Positions 30,633-38,938 of a DNA stretch of 64,000 bases are shown here, one piece after another. The DNA comes from Rhodoferax lacus (GTDB lineage Bacteria; Pseudomonadota; Gammaproteobacteria; Burkholderiales; Burkholderiaceae_C): assembly GCF_003415675.1 (NCBI RefSeq), contig NZ_QFZK01000010.1, positions 88,721-152,720 of the forward strand. The letters run 5' to 3'. A program made the position numbers and the translations under genes. The notes beneath the pieces are model-generated. The model was not told where the DNA came from and made no database searches. It worked only from the letters and a program-made list of their open reading frames with translations. Every line of letters starts with the position of its first letter. The first letter of the stretch is position 1.

Positions 30633-31117
30633 TGCAGGCGGTTGAGTTGCCAAGCGCAACTTCGGCGCTGCCGGTGCGCGCCATCCTGCTCGACACCAAC
30701 ATCGTGCTGGACCTGTTTGTCTTTAACGATCCCGCCACACCCGCGCTGCTGCAGGCCCTGCAAGGCGGCAGCCTGCGCTGGATCGCCAGCCAGCCCATGC
30801 GCGATGAACTGGAGCGTGTGCTGGCCTACACCCACATCGTCCCGCGCCTGGCTTTTTACCAACTCAGCGCAGCCGATGTACTCCAACGCTTTGATGCCAT
30901 GGTGCAGATCGTGGACGTGGCACCCAAGGTCCAACTGACCTGCAAAGACCCCGATGACCAAAAATTCATCGACCTGGCCGTGGCCCACCAGGCCGTGCTG
31001 CTCAGCAAGGACCACGCGGTGCTGGCCCTGGCCAAGCGCATGCGGCCTTTTGGTGTGCAGGCCCAGAAAGAGCTTGCATCTGCAGAAATCAGCCAGGCAA
31101 GGCCCAGCCTTCAGTAA
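30632..31117 (+). CDS. PIN-family nucleic-acid-binding protein (COG1569-type putative toxin)
   Basis: Protein of 161 residues; its ATG overlaps the TGA of the methyltransferase gene by one base. PIN hallmarks: ILLDTNIVLDLFVF (first Asp), MRDELERVLAY (Glu), TCKDPDDQKFIDLAV and LLSKDHAVLALA. The family is labelled 'toxin component, PIN' but no antitoxin gene is adjacent on this strand and it sits as a coupled third gene after rpoN. A housekeeping ribonuclease role is equally possible. Confidence 0.82.
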   Translation: MQAVELPSATSALPVRAILLDTNIVLDLFVFNDPATPALLQALQGGSLRWIASQPMRDELERVLAYTHIVPRLAFYQLSAADVLQRFDAMVQIVDVAPKVQLTCKDPDDQKFIDLAVAHQAVLLSKDHAVLALAKRMRPFGVQAQKELASAEISQARPSLQ

Positions 31118-31138
31118 CGCTCAACCAAGTCCAGTAGC

Positions 31139-31363
31139 TCACGCCAGCCTGGCTCGTACACGCGCCAGGGCGCTTGCTCCATGGACCATGGCAACTTTGC
31201 CGATTTGCACGTCGGCCCGGCGCTGCTGGGCCAAATCCATCCAGGCCTTTTGGGCATCCGATTTCGGCTCAAAGCTGGCAATCAGCAACTCCAGCAACCG
31301 GGCACGCTCTTCTGCTGGCAAGTCCAGCATTTCGGCTGCAAGATCGTGTGCCTGCGTAGTCAT
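31139..31363 (-). CDS. Orphan addiction-module antitoxin (TIGR02574-like)
   Basis: Protein of 74 residues from the ATG at 31363 with AGGAG ribosome-binding site. Pattern MTTQAHDLAAEMLDLPAEER, ARLLELLIASFEP, then QKAWMDLAQQRRADVQIGKV, ending in ALARVRARLA, is the usual 'addiction module component' layout. The expected RelE/ParE partner is absent: the next bases on the minus strand are the end of the convergent PIN gene, and upstream is a glutamate-synthase-like gene. It is therefore a lone antitoxin remnant or an anti-toxin acting in trans. Confidence 0.75.
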   Translation of the reverse strand: MTTQAHDLAAEMLDLPAEERARLLELLIASFEPKSDAQKAWMDLAQQRRADVQIGKVAMVHGASALARVRARLA

Positions 31364-31459
31364 ACGTTCTCCTGTGATGAAGGTATTCCAAGCATGCCAC
31401 AAGTGGGTGTTGTCGATCGGTGTGCCATGGCCGTCTGCCGGGTTTCGCCATGCGCCGCC

Positions 31460-33109
31460 TCAAGCCGCCAAGGCCAGCGCCTCTTCCCCCTGCAACAGGA
31501 AACTTCCCGCCGCCGCGCGTGGCCAGCTGGTGCGGTAGATCAGGGGCAGGGCCTGCAGGTCGCTCTCCAGCAGGGCGCGGTCCGGCAGCTGGGTGAGGAT
31601 CAGTTGCGCCAGCGAGCGCACGGTCTGGTCGGCGGAGCGGCGCACGATGTGGTGGGCGGTAATCTGGTTGGGGTGTTCGATGCCGGCGGCCTGCACCAGC
31701 TCCAGCAGCGCGTGCAGGGTCTGCTGGTGGAAGTTGTAGACGCGGGTGGCCTTGTCTTCCACCACCAGCGACTGCTGGCGCTGCGGGTCTTGCGTGGCCA
31801 CACCGGTGGGGCAGCGTCCGGTGTGGCAGGTCTGCGCCTGCAGGCAGCCCAGGGCGAACATGAAGCCGCGCGCGCTGTTGCACCAGTCGGCACCCAGGGC
31901 CATGAGGCGGGCAATGTCGAATGCGCTGGTGACCTTGCCGGCCGCGCCGATCTTGATGCGGTCACGCAGGCCCACGCCACGCAGCGTGTTGTGTACCAGC
32001 AGCAGGCCTTCCTGGAGTGGTGAGCCCACGTGGTCGGTGAACTCCACGGGGGCAGCACCGGTGCCGCCTTCGGCGCCATCGACCACGATGAAGTCTGGCG
32101 TGATGCCGGTGGCCAGCATGGCCTTGACCATCGCAAACCACTCCCAAGGGTGGCCTATGCAGAGTTTGAAGCCGGTGGGCTTGCCGCCCGAGAGGGTGCG
32201 CAGCTTGTCGATGAAATACATCATCTCCACCGGGGTGGAAAAGGCGCTGTGCGAGGCCGGTGACACGCAGTCCACGCCTTCGGGCACGCCGCGCGCTGCG
32301 GCAATCTCGGCGGTAACCTTGGGGCCGGGCAGCACGCCGCCGTGGCCGGGCTTGGCGCCCTGGCTGAGTTTGATTTCAATCAGCTTGACCTGCGGGTCAC
32401 AGGCATTGGCGGCAAATTTGTCGGCGTTGAAGCTGCCATCCGTATTGCGGCAGCCGAAGTAGCCTGAGGCAATCTCCCAGACCAGGTCGCCGCCGTTTTT
32501 GCGGTGGTGGGCCGATATGGAGCCCTCGCCCGTGTCGTGCGCAAAGTTGCCGCGTTTGGCTCCGGCATTGAGTGACTGGATGGCATTGGCGCTGAGGGCC
32601 CCAAAGCTCATGGCCGAGATGTTGAACACGCTGGCGCTGTAGGGCTGGGCACGGCCTGCACCGATGGTGATGCGAAAGTCATGCGAGTCCAGCCGGGTGG
32701 GCGCCACCGAGTGGTTCATCCATTCATAGCCATCGGCATGCACGTCCATCTGCGTGCCAAAGGGACGCTTGTCCACCTGCGCCTTGGCGCGCTGGTAGAC
32801 CAGCGAGCGCTGCGCCCGCGAGAAGGGCGAGGCGTCGTTGTCGGCCTCGAAAAAATACTGGCGGATCTCCGGGCGGATGGATTCCAGCGCAAAGCGGATG
32901 TGGCCTATGACGGGATAGTTGCGCAGGATGGAGCGTTTTTTTTGCCTCAGGTCATACACGCCCACAGCCACCAGCACACCCGAGAGCAGCAGGGCAGCCC
33001 CGCCCACCCCAAACACCAGCAGGCTGAAAGCGCTGAGTGCCAGGGCCAGGCAGCACAGGCCAAAGGCCAGGTAGCGGGTGGGAAAGAATTTATCCAGGGT
33101 GTCAATCAT
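31460..33109 (-). CDS. FMN-binding glutamate synthase family protein (GltB2-like domain, membrane-anchored)
   Basis: Protein of 549 residues from the ATG at 33109 (AAGGAGA ribosome-binding site). Two N-terminal membrane helices (YLAFGLCCLALALSAFSLLV and VGGAALLLSGVLVAVGVYDL) precede a glutamate-synthase central/FMN domain: SAMSFGALSANAIQSLNAGA, HDTGEGSISAHHRKNGGDLV, KLSQGAKPGHGGVLPG, DFIVVDGAEGGTGAAPVEF, and the Fe-S cysteine stretch LGCLQAQTCHTGRCPTGVAT. It lacks the amidotransferase domain, so ammonia or another donor/electron role is likely; the physiological reaction is not established for this stand-alone type. Confidence 0.88.
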   Translation of the reverse strand: MIDTLDKFFPTRYLAFGLCCLALALSAFSLLVFGVGGAALLLSGVLVAVGVYDLRQKKRSILRNYPVIGHIRFALESIRPEIRQYFFEADNDASPFSRAQRSLVYQRAKAQVDKRPFGTQMDVHADGYEWMNHSVAPTRLDSHDFRITIGAGRAQPYSASVFNISAMSFGALSANAIQSLNAGAKRGNFAHDTGEGSISAHHRKNGGDLVWEIASGYFGCRNTDGSFNADKFAANACDPQVKLIEIKLSQGAKPGHGGVLPGPKVTAEIAAARGVPEGVDCVSPASHSAFSTPVEMMYFIDKLRTLSGGKPTGFKLCIGHPWEWFAMVKAMLATGITPDFIVVDGAEGGTGAAPVEFTDHVGSPLQEGLLLVHNTLRGVGLRDRIKIGAAGKVTSAFDIARLMALGADWCNSARGFMFALGCLQAQTCHTGRCPTGVATQDPQRQQSLVVEDKATRVYNFHQQTLHALLELVQAAGIEHPNQITAHHIVRRSADQTVRSLAQLILTQLPDRALLESDLQALPLIYRTSWPRAAAGSFLLQGEEALALAA

Positions 33110-33162
33110 GCGGGTCTCCTTGGGCGCGACAATAGCAGCCAACCCCCTGTTTTGCCCAGCCC

Positions 33163-34005
33163 ATGACCCAAAATACCTTGCCCCCTGCCGACGATGCAGC
33201 AACTCCCCTGTCCGCAGTCTCGTTGAGCCCGGAAGAGTTCGACGAAATCGACACCATCCTGGACGACCTGCGCCAGCGCTTTGAAGAGACACCGCAGTGG
33301 GAATTCTGCGAAGGCTTTATGGCCGCGCTGATCGTATGCCGCCGCGCCATACCGCAGGCGGAATACTTGGCGGTGCTGCTGGACAGTGGTGAGGATTCCG
33401 ACGATGCAGCGAGCGGGTCAGGCAAACCCTTGGGTGCTTTTGCCAACGCCGCGCAGGAGACGCGTTTTCTGGAGCTCTGGCAGCGCCGCTGGACCGATAT
33501 CGAGCAAGGCCTGGCCGCCGACATCAAGAGTCTGGATGATGAGCGCGCTTACCACCCCGAGGTGATGGACGTGCGCGGCGCCGTGGCCGCCCTGCCCGAA
33601 GAAGAGCGCGCCGCCATGGCCGACGAGGTGCTGCCTTCTTTCGCCCAGGTCTGGGCCGTGGGCTTCATGTACGCGGTGGAAAACTGGCCTGACGAATGGG
33701 CGCCGCCACGCGACAAGGAAGCCCGCAAGTGGCTGGACGATGCCTTGCAGAGCCTGGTGGCCCTGACCGAAGACGATGAAGACGAGCCCACGCTCTCGGT
33801 GTTTGATGACGAGGGCGTGCCCACCGTCAGTGTGAGCCGCTTCAACGCCTTTGCCGACGCCGTCTGGGCCATCTACGACCTGCGCGAAATGTGGTGCAAC
33901 ATCGGCCCGCGCGTGGAGACACTGCACAAAGAGGCGCTACCCGGCCGCAATGACCCCTGCCATTGCGGCAGTGGCAAGAAGTTCAAGAAGTGCCACGGAG
34001 TCTGA
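33163..34005 (+). CDS. YecA/UPF0149-family protein with C-terminal SEC-C zinc motif
   Basis: Protein of 280 residues. The N-terminal UPF0149 helical domain includes EFCEGFMAALIVCRRAIPQA and SFAQVWAVGFMYAVENWPDE. The C-terminus is the SEC-C zinc motif GRNDPCHCGSGKKFKKCHG, as at the SecA C-terminus, which binds zinc and ribosome or SecB. In E. coli YecA has a comparable layout and has been linked to SecA/ribosome contact. Divergent from the glutamate-synthase-like gene. Confidence 0.9.
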   Translation: MTQNTLPPADDAATPLSAVSLSPEEFDEIDTILDDLRQRFEETPQWEFCEGFMAALIVCRRAIPQAEYLAVLLDSGEDSDDAASGSGKPLGAFANAAQETRFLELWQRRWTDIEQGLAADIKSLDDERAYHPEVMDVRGAVAALPEEERAAMADEVLPSFAQVWAVGFMYAVENWPDEWAPPRDKEARKWLDDALQSLVALTEDDEDEPTLSVFDDEGVPTVSVSRFNAFADAVWAIYDLREMWCNIGPRVETLHKEALPGRNDPCHCGSGKKFKKCHGV

Positions 34006-34016
34006 TGGACCAGGCC

Positions 34017-34050
34017 ACAAAAAAACCCACCGTCGGGTGGGTTTTTTTGT
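34017..34050. terminator. Bidirectional intrinsic terminator
   Basis: ACAAAAAAACCCAC (34017-34030), short loop, GTGGGTTTTTTTGT (34037-34050). A stem with A-run on the left and T-run on the right lies between convergent genes, so it works for both strands. Confidence 0.92.
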
Positions 34051-34063
34051 GGGCCGATGCGGC

Positions 34064-34648
34064 CTAAAACTTGTAGCCCGCAGTCAGTGCAAAGACGCTG
34101 GACTTGAGCTTGTCGGTTTGGCCCGGCATACTGCTGCGGTCGTTGTACTGGTCCACCATGTACTCGGCCTGACCGAACCAGTTCTTGCCAAACAGGGCCT
34201 GCACACCCAGGCCGTACCCCCAGCCGTTGTCAAAGCTCAGCGAGCTTCCTGTGGAGTTTTGCAGACTGGCATTCAGGTAAGCCAGCTTTGCATAGCCCAT
34301 CCAGCCCTTTGTGAAGACATAGCCCGGCGCAACATACAGCGAATAGCCGTCTTTCAGTTTTTTCTGGTTGGCGCCAAAGGTACCTGCCTTGAGATCACCC
34401 AGATTGGCAGTGCCACCGAAGCCGACCACGAACGTATTGTTCACCGCCATGTTGTATTGAAGCTGCAGCACCGCGTTGTTGTCGGTGTTGCTGGCATTGG
34501 TGGACGTGCCCGTCACCACTTCGCTGGTGGTGTCTGCAGAAGTCACGCCAAGCCCAACGCTAAAGCCTTCAAAGTTGTTGGCCTGTGCATGCGCCAAAGG
34601 TGTGACCAAAGCTGCCGCTGTGGCAATAGCGGTTAGTAGTTTTCTCAT
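34064..34648 (-). CDS. Small outer-membrane beta-barrel (porin-like) protein
   Basis: Protein of 194 residues with a Sec signal peptide (MRKLLTAIATAAALVTPLAH, cleavage AQA-NN). The rest alternates polar and hydrophobic residues in strands typical of eight-stranded barrels: FEGFSVGLGVTSA, NAVLQLQYNMAV, YSLYVAPGYVFTK, GYGLGVQALFG, and a final strand ALTAGYKF with the C-terminal Phe needed for Bam recognition. Function unknown; OmpA/OmpX-like adhesion or stability roles are possible. Confidence 0.8.
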   Translation of the reverse strand: MRKLLTAIATAAALVTPLAHAQANNFEGFSVGLGVTSADTTSEVVTGTSTNASNTDNNAVLQLQYNMAVNNTFVVGFGGTANLGDLKAGTFGANQKKLKDGYSLYVAPGYVFTKGWMGYAKLAYLNASLQNSTGSSLSFDNGWGYGLGVQALFGKNWFGQAEYMVDQYNDRSSMPGQTDKLKSSVFALTAGYKF

Positions 34649-34778
34649 GCGGATCTCCAGTTAAACAGGTCGATGAAAGAGCAGCCCCGGCACGACCCGC
34701 TGGGACTGTCTTGCATCATGGAGGGACCGACTTTCAGGAGTTTGATAAATATCCAATTCGCAGCGCGCACCCGTGGAC

Positions 34779-35678
34779 TTAAATCAAGTCGGGCAGACTC
34801 TTTGCCAGAAAGTCATACACCGCGCGGATGCGCCGGTTGGTGCGGATCTCGCGGTGCACGGCCAGCCACATGGGCAGAGGTGGAATCTGCAACTGCCCAA
34901 CCAGCACAGCCAGCACCTGCGGGTCGGTGCGCAGCATGTATTCGGCAGCAAAGCCCACGCCCACGGCAGCCCGCACGGCCTGCCACTGCACCACAAAGTC
35001 ATCGCAGCGCAAAGCAAACTGCGTGCGCGCCACCGGGTGGCCCAGCGCCTTGAAGCCGTCCAGGATGGCGGTGTCGGTATCACTGCCGATCAGCGTGTGG
35101 GCCAGCAGGTCGCTGGGTTGGCGCAGGGCCGGGTGGCGCGCCAGATAGTCCTTGTGGGCACAGACGCACAGGCGCACCGCGCCCAACTTGCGGGCCACCA
35201 GGGTGGACTGGTCGGGGCGCAGCATGCGGATGGCAATGTCGGCCTCACGCCGCAGCAGGTTGCTGACCTGGTTGCTGGCCACCAGCTCCACCTGGATCTC
35301 AGGCAGAGCCTGCCGCATCTGGGCCAGCACCGGGGGCAGCAGGAAGGCTGCCACCGGCCCGCTGGCGGTGATGCGCACCGTGCCGGCGGTCTGCGCCTGC
35401 GCGCCCGACAGGGTGCGTGCCAGCTCCTGGGCGCCCGACTCCATGGCGCGCGCGCTTTGCGCCAGCTGTGTACCCACGGCCGTGGGCACCAGGCCGCGCC
35501 CGGTGCGCTCAAACAGCACCACGCCGAGCTGGCCTTCCAGTTCGGCAATATGCCGACCCACGGTGGGCTGGCTGCTGCGCAGCACACGTGCGGCCCCCAG
35601 CAGGCTGCCGTGGTCGAGCGCGGCCAGGAAGGAGCGGGCCAGGTTCCAGTCAAAGCCGTGGTGGGGGGAGCTTGCCAT
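34779..35678 (-). CDS. LysR-type transcriptional regulator
   Basis: Protein of 299 residues from the ATG at 35678. Winged HTH: WNLARSFLAALDHGSLLGAA then SSQPTVGRHIAELEGQLGVV and LFERTGRGL. The effector-binding domain covers about residues 90-299. It is divergent from an NAD(P)-binding protein gene with 102 bases between, the usual LysR target layout. The effector is unknown. Confidence 0.92.
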   Translation of the reverse strand: MASSPHHGFDWNLARSFLAALDHGSLLGAARVLRSSQPTVGRHIAELEGQLGVVLFERTGRGLVPTAVGTQLAQSARAMESGAQELARTLSGAQAQTAGTVRITASGPVAAFLLPPVLAQMRQALPEIQVELVASNQVSNLLRREADIAIRMLRPDQSTLVARKLGAVRLCVCAHKDYLARHPALRQPSDLLAHTLIGSDTDTAILDGFKALGHPVARTQFALRCDDFVVQWQAVRAAVGVGFAAEYMLRTDPQVLAVLVGQLQIPPLPMWLAVHREIRTNRRIRAVYDFLAKSLPDLI

Positions 35679-35780
35679 GGTGGTATTCAAAAATGCATGT
35701 CTGCTATGGATATTTATGCAATTGTGGAGTGGGTCGTACCTTTCGACAATGCCTGCATGCAACACACATTGGAGAGCACC

Positions 35781-36836
35781 ATGGCAGAAACCGTTTTGAT
35801 ACTGGGCGCGCGTGGCCGCTTTGGCCTGGCCGCCGCACGCGCCTTTGCCGATGCCGGCTGGCAGGTGCTGGCCCACAGACGCCTGGGGGCCAAAGTACCG
35901 CACGAGGCCGCAGGGGATACGCGCATTGAATGGCTGCAGGCCGATGTGCATGACACGGCCAGCCTGGCGGACGCCGCACGGGCGCTGTCCCAGGGCCGGG
36001 GCATTGCCGTGGTGGTCCATGCCCTCAGCCCGGCTTATACCGATGCGGCCTGGAAGCAGCAGGCGCTGCCCATGGCAGAGGCGGCGCTGGACCTGTGCCG
36101 GGTACTGGACGCCACGCTGATGCTTCCAGGCAACATCTACAACTTTGGCGCGGATATGCCCGAAGACCTGCATGAAGACACGCCGCAGAATGCCCGCAGC
36201 ATCAAGGGCCAGATCCGCATCGGCATGGAGGAGCAGCTGCGCCGCAGCGGCGTGCGCAGCATCGTGCTGCGCGCCGGCAACTTCTTTGGCAGTGGCAAGG
36301 GCACCTGGTTTGACCAGTCCATCGTCAAGGACATTGCCCGGGGCGTGTTCACCTATCCGGGGCCGCTGGATGTGGCCACGGCCTGGGCCTATCTGCCCGA
36401 CCTGGCCCAAACCTTTGTGGCGCTTGCGGGCAAGCGTGCGCAACTCCGGCCCTTCGAGGTGCTGCACTTTGCCGGCCACAGCCTCACGGCGCGCCAATGG
36501 CTGGAGGTGCTGACCCCGCTGGCGCAGGCCCAGGGTTGGGTGCCGCCCGGGCAGGGCGTGCACTACAAAAGCCTGCCTTGGGGTCTGATCCGGCTGGGCA
36601 GCTGGTTCGTTCCGACCTGGGCAGGCCTGCTGGAGTTGCGCTACCTGTGGGACAGGCCGCACCGTCTGGACAACCGTGCACTGCGCGCGCTGCTGGGCAC
36701 CGAGCCCCACACCGCGCTGGATGTGGCAACCGGCCGGGCCCTGCAGGATCTGGGCCTGATGGCGCGGGGGCGGCTCGGCAGCGCGGCAGTGCGGGAGCCC
36801 ATGCAAGGCGAGGGTGTGAACGCTGCCCGGCTGTGA
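35781..36836 (+). CDS. NAD(P)-binding epimerase/dehydratase-like protein
   Basis: Protein of 351 residues from the ATG at 35781 with a GGAGAG ribosome-binding site. The Rossmann start ETVLILGARGRFGLAAARAF has the GxxGxxG-type loop. Further family features: ADVHDTASLADAA, NIYNFGADMPEDLHEDTPQN, and VLRAGNFFGSGKGTWFDQ. The canonical YxxxK of extended SDRs is replaced by an 'R.IKGQIRIGMEEQLR' region, so catalytic activity is uncertain. Probably controlled by the divergent LysR regulator. Confidence 0.8.
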   Translation: MAETVLILGARGRFGLAAARAFADAGWQVLAHRRLGAKVPHEAAGDTRIEWLQADVHDTASLADAARALSQGRGIAVVVHALSPAYTDAAWKQQALPMAEAALDLCRVLDATLMLPGNIYNFGADMPEDLHEDTPQNARSIKGQIRIGMEEQLRRSGVRSIVLRAGNFFGSGKGTWFDQSIVKDIARGVFTYPGPLDVATAWAYLPDLAQTFVALAGKRAQLRPFEVLHFAGHSLTARQWLEVLTPLAQAQGWVPPGQGVHYKSLPWGLIRLGSWFVPTWAGLLELRYLWDRPHRLDNRALRALLGTEPHTALDVATGRALQDLGLMARGRLGSAAVREPMQGEGVNAARL

Positions 36837-36883
36837 AGTCAGGCGGACGGTGTGCCAAAAATCCAGAACAGCCTGCGCACAAA

Positions 36884-36915
36884 GCACAACAGCCGGCGGA
36901 TGCCGGCTGTTGTGC
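36884..36915. terminator. Hairpin between convergent genes
   Basis: GCACAACAGCCGGC (36884-36897) pairs with GCCGGCTGTTGTGC (36902-36915), a 14-bp perfect stem with a four-base loop; no long T-run follows. It lies between the epimerase-like gene and dctM. Confidence 0.6.
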
Positions 36916-36938
36916 GTCTGCAGGGACTACTGCTCAGC

Positions 36939-38222
36939 TCACATGACGCCCAGCATGCGCGGGAACCAGGTGGACAGGCCAGGCCAGTAGGTCACCACGC
37001 CCAGGAAGCCCAGCATGGCCAGCAGCCACGGCCATACCGCCACGGTGAGCTCGGTAATGCCCATCTTGGTGATGCCGGAGGCCACGTACAGGTTCAGTCC
37101 CACAGGCGGGTGGCACATGCCCACTTCCATGTTCACCACCATGATGATGCCGAAGTGCACCGGGTCAATGCCCAGCTTCATGGCCACCGGGAACAGGATG
37201 GGGGCGAAGATCAGCACAATGCTGGACGGCTCCATGAAGTTGCCCGCCAGGAGCAGGATCACGTTCACGGCCAGCAGGAAGGTGACCATGCCCAGGCCGT
37301 GGCCCAGCATCCAGTCGGCCAGGGCCTGCGGGATGTTTTCGTTGGTCATGATGAAGGAGAACAGCACCGCATTGGTGATGATGTAGAGCAGCATGGCCGA
37401 CATGTTGGCCGAGTTCAGCAGCACTTTGGGCACGTCTTTGAGGCGCATGTCCTTGTACACAAACACGGCCACAAAGAAGGCGTAGACGGCGCTCATGGCG
37501 GCGGCTTCCGTGGGCGTGAACATACCGGTGTAGATGCCGCCCATCACGATGACGATCAGCAGCAGCCCCCAGACCGAGGCGCGAAAGGCCACCAGGCGCT
37601 CGCCCCAGCTGGCCTTGGGCAGACGCGGGTAGTTGAACTTGCGGGCGCGGTACCAGGTCACACCACCGAGCACCGTGGCCAGGGCCAGGCCCGGAATGAC
37701 GCCTGCCATAAACAGGGCGCCCACCGAGGTGTTGGTGGCTACCGAGTACATCACCATCACGATGGAGGGCGGAATCAGGATGCCCAGGGCACCGGAGGTG
37801 GTGATCACACCCGCACCAAAGCTCTTGGGGAAGCCGGCGCGCGTCATGGCGGGCAGCAGGATGGAGCCAATGGCCACCACCGTGGCCGGGCTGGAGCCCG
37901 ACACCGCGGCAAACAGCGCGCAGCCCAGCACCCCGGCCAGTCCCAGGCCACCGTACCAGTGGCCCACCATGCTGGAGGCAAAGTTGATCATGCGCCGGGC
38001 CACGCCGCCGTGGGTGAGGAAGTTGCCCGCCAGGATGAAGAAGGGGATCGCCATGATCTCGAACTTTTCGATGCCGGTGAACAGCTTGAGGGCCACCGAC
38101 TCCAGCGGCACCTGGGTGAAACCGAACAGAAAGGTCAGGACGGTGAGGCCCAGCGAGATGGAGATCGGCATGCCGGTGAGCATGAGCACCAGCAGCAGGA
38201 TGAAAATGATGGCTGCGTTCAC
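36939..38222 (-). CDS. dctM: TRAP transporter large permease DctM
   Basis: Protein of 427 residues with about 12 membrane helices. Family features: FILLLVLMLTGMPISISLGL, PFFILAGNFLTHGG, GWLGLAGVLGCALFAA-type segment (LGLAGVLGCALFAAVSGSSP), SKSFGAGVITTSGALGILIP, and PPVGLNLYVASGITK. It is the sodium-coupled membrane subunit of a TRAP system. Its start overlaps the dctQ stop by four bases. Confidence 0.95.
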   Translation of the reverse strand: MNAAIIFILLLVLMLTGMPISISLGLTVLTFLFGFTQVPLESVALKLFTGIEKFEIMAIPFFILAGNFLTHGGVARRMINFASSMVGHWYGGLGLAGVLGCALFAAVSGSSPATVVAIGSILLPAMTRAGFPKSFGAGVITTSGALGILIPPSIVMVMYSVATNTSVGALFMAGVIPGLALATVLGGVTWYRARKFNYPRLPKASWGERLVAFRASVWGLLLIVIVMGGIYTGMFTPTEAAAMSAVYAFFVAVFVYKDMRLKDVPKVLLNSANMSAMLLYIITNAVLFSFIMTNENIPQALADWMLGHGLGMVTFLLAVNVILLLAGNFMEPSSIVLIFAPILFPVAMKLGIDPVHFGIIMVVNMEVGMCHPPVGLNLYVASGITKMGITELTVAVWPWLLAMLGFLGVVTYWPGLSTWFPRMLGVM

Positions 38223-38893
38223 AGGGGACCGCCTTTCTTGCCTTGCACATCGTGGGGATGCAGGTTGTCATTCATGGCGTAGGGGTTGGTATCCACCGCG
38301 GGCACTTCTTCTTCCAGGCCTTCCACATGGCCGTGGTCATGGTGGGGGAGTTCGCCGGTCTTGACGAAGCCCACCATCACCTGCAAAAAGCGGAAACACA
38401 TCAGGCTGGTGCCCAGGGGAATGGCGCTGTAGACGATCCAGGTGGGCCACTCCAGGTCGGGCGTGGTGGGGCCTTCAAAGGCGCCCTCGGCGGCCATGCC
38501 GAACAGGTTGGCAAAGAAGTGGTGGGCGCCGTTTTCCCAGACAAAGCCAGCACCCAAGGTGGCCACAATGCCGGTGAACAGGGCGCCGGCGCACAGGCCC
38601 AGCACAATGAACTTGCTGCGCATGGCGTCGCTCAGGCGGTTGATGAGCACATCCACACCCACGTGGATGCCGGTGCGCACGCCATAGGCGGCGCCAAACT
38701 TGGCCATCCAGACAAACATGATGATGGTGAGCTCCTGCGCCCAGGTCATGTTGATGGACAGCAGCCAGTCCTGCAGGCCGGGTATGGCGATGCCTGCAGC
38801 GTAACGATGGACCACTGCGACAAAGATGATCAGTGTCGCAGCGCCCATCAGGAAGGTGACGAGCCACTCTTCCAGATGGTCAAGAAATTTCAT
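38219..38893 (-). CDS. dctQ: TRAP transporter small permease DctQ
   Basis: Protein of 224 residues with four membrane helices. WLVTFLMGAATLIIFVAVVH begins the first; SINMTWAQELTIIMFVWMAK and FGAAYGVRTGIHVGVDVLI are characteristic of DctQ. An extended His/Glu-rich C-terminal tail (PHHDHGHVEGLEEEVP) of about 40 residues is longer than in most small permeases. Translationally coupled to dctM. Confidence 0.93.
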   Translation of the reverse strand: MKFLDHLEEWLVTFLMGAATLIIFVAVVHRYAAGIAIPGLQDWLLSINMTWAQELTIIMFVWMAKFGAAYGVRTGIHVGVDVLINRLSDAMRSKFIVLGLCAGALFTGIVATLGAGFVWENGAHHFFANLFGMAAEGAFEGPTTPDLEWPTWIVYSAIPLGTSLMCFRFLQVMVGFVKTGELPHHDHGHVEGLEEEVPAVDTNPYAMNDNLHPHDVQGKKGGPL

Positions 38894-38938
38894 GGATGGA
38901 ACTCCGGTAGCTTTTGGGGTGATGTGCCGGGCCGGTGC

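Noticed and set aside
31117..31200. A 22-codon minus-strand frame ending in ELLDLVERY overlapping the orphan antitoxin's 3' end
   Set aside because: It looked like a protein C-terminus and could signal a frameshift, but the antitoxin's own ending ALARVRARLA fits its family, so the second frame is most likely chance.
34773..35780. Long plus-strand open frame running antisense through the LysR gene into the epimerase-like gene
   Set aside because: The segment before 35781 is antisense to a clear LysR gene; high GC keeps the opposite frame open. The ribosome-binding site and Rossmann start place the true start at 35781.
36852..38282. 476-codon plus-strand frame opposite dctM, and similar long His/Gln/Gly-rich frames opposite other genes
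   Set aside because: Composition is that of antisense GC-rich coding DNA; the minus-strand DctM product is an unmistakable membrane permease.
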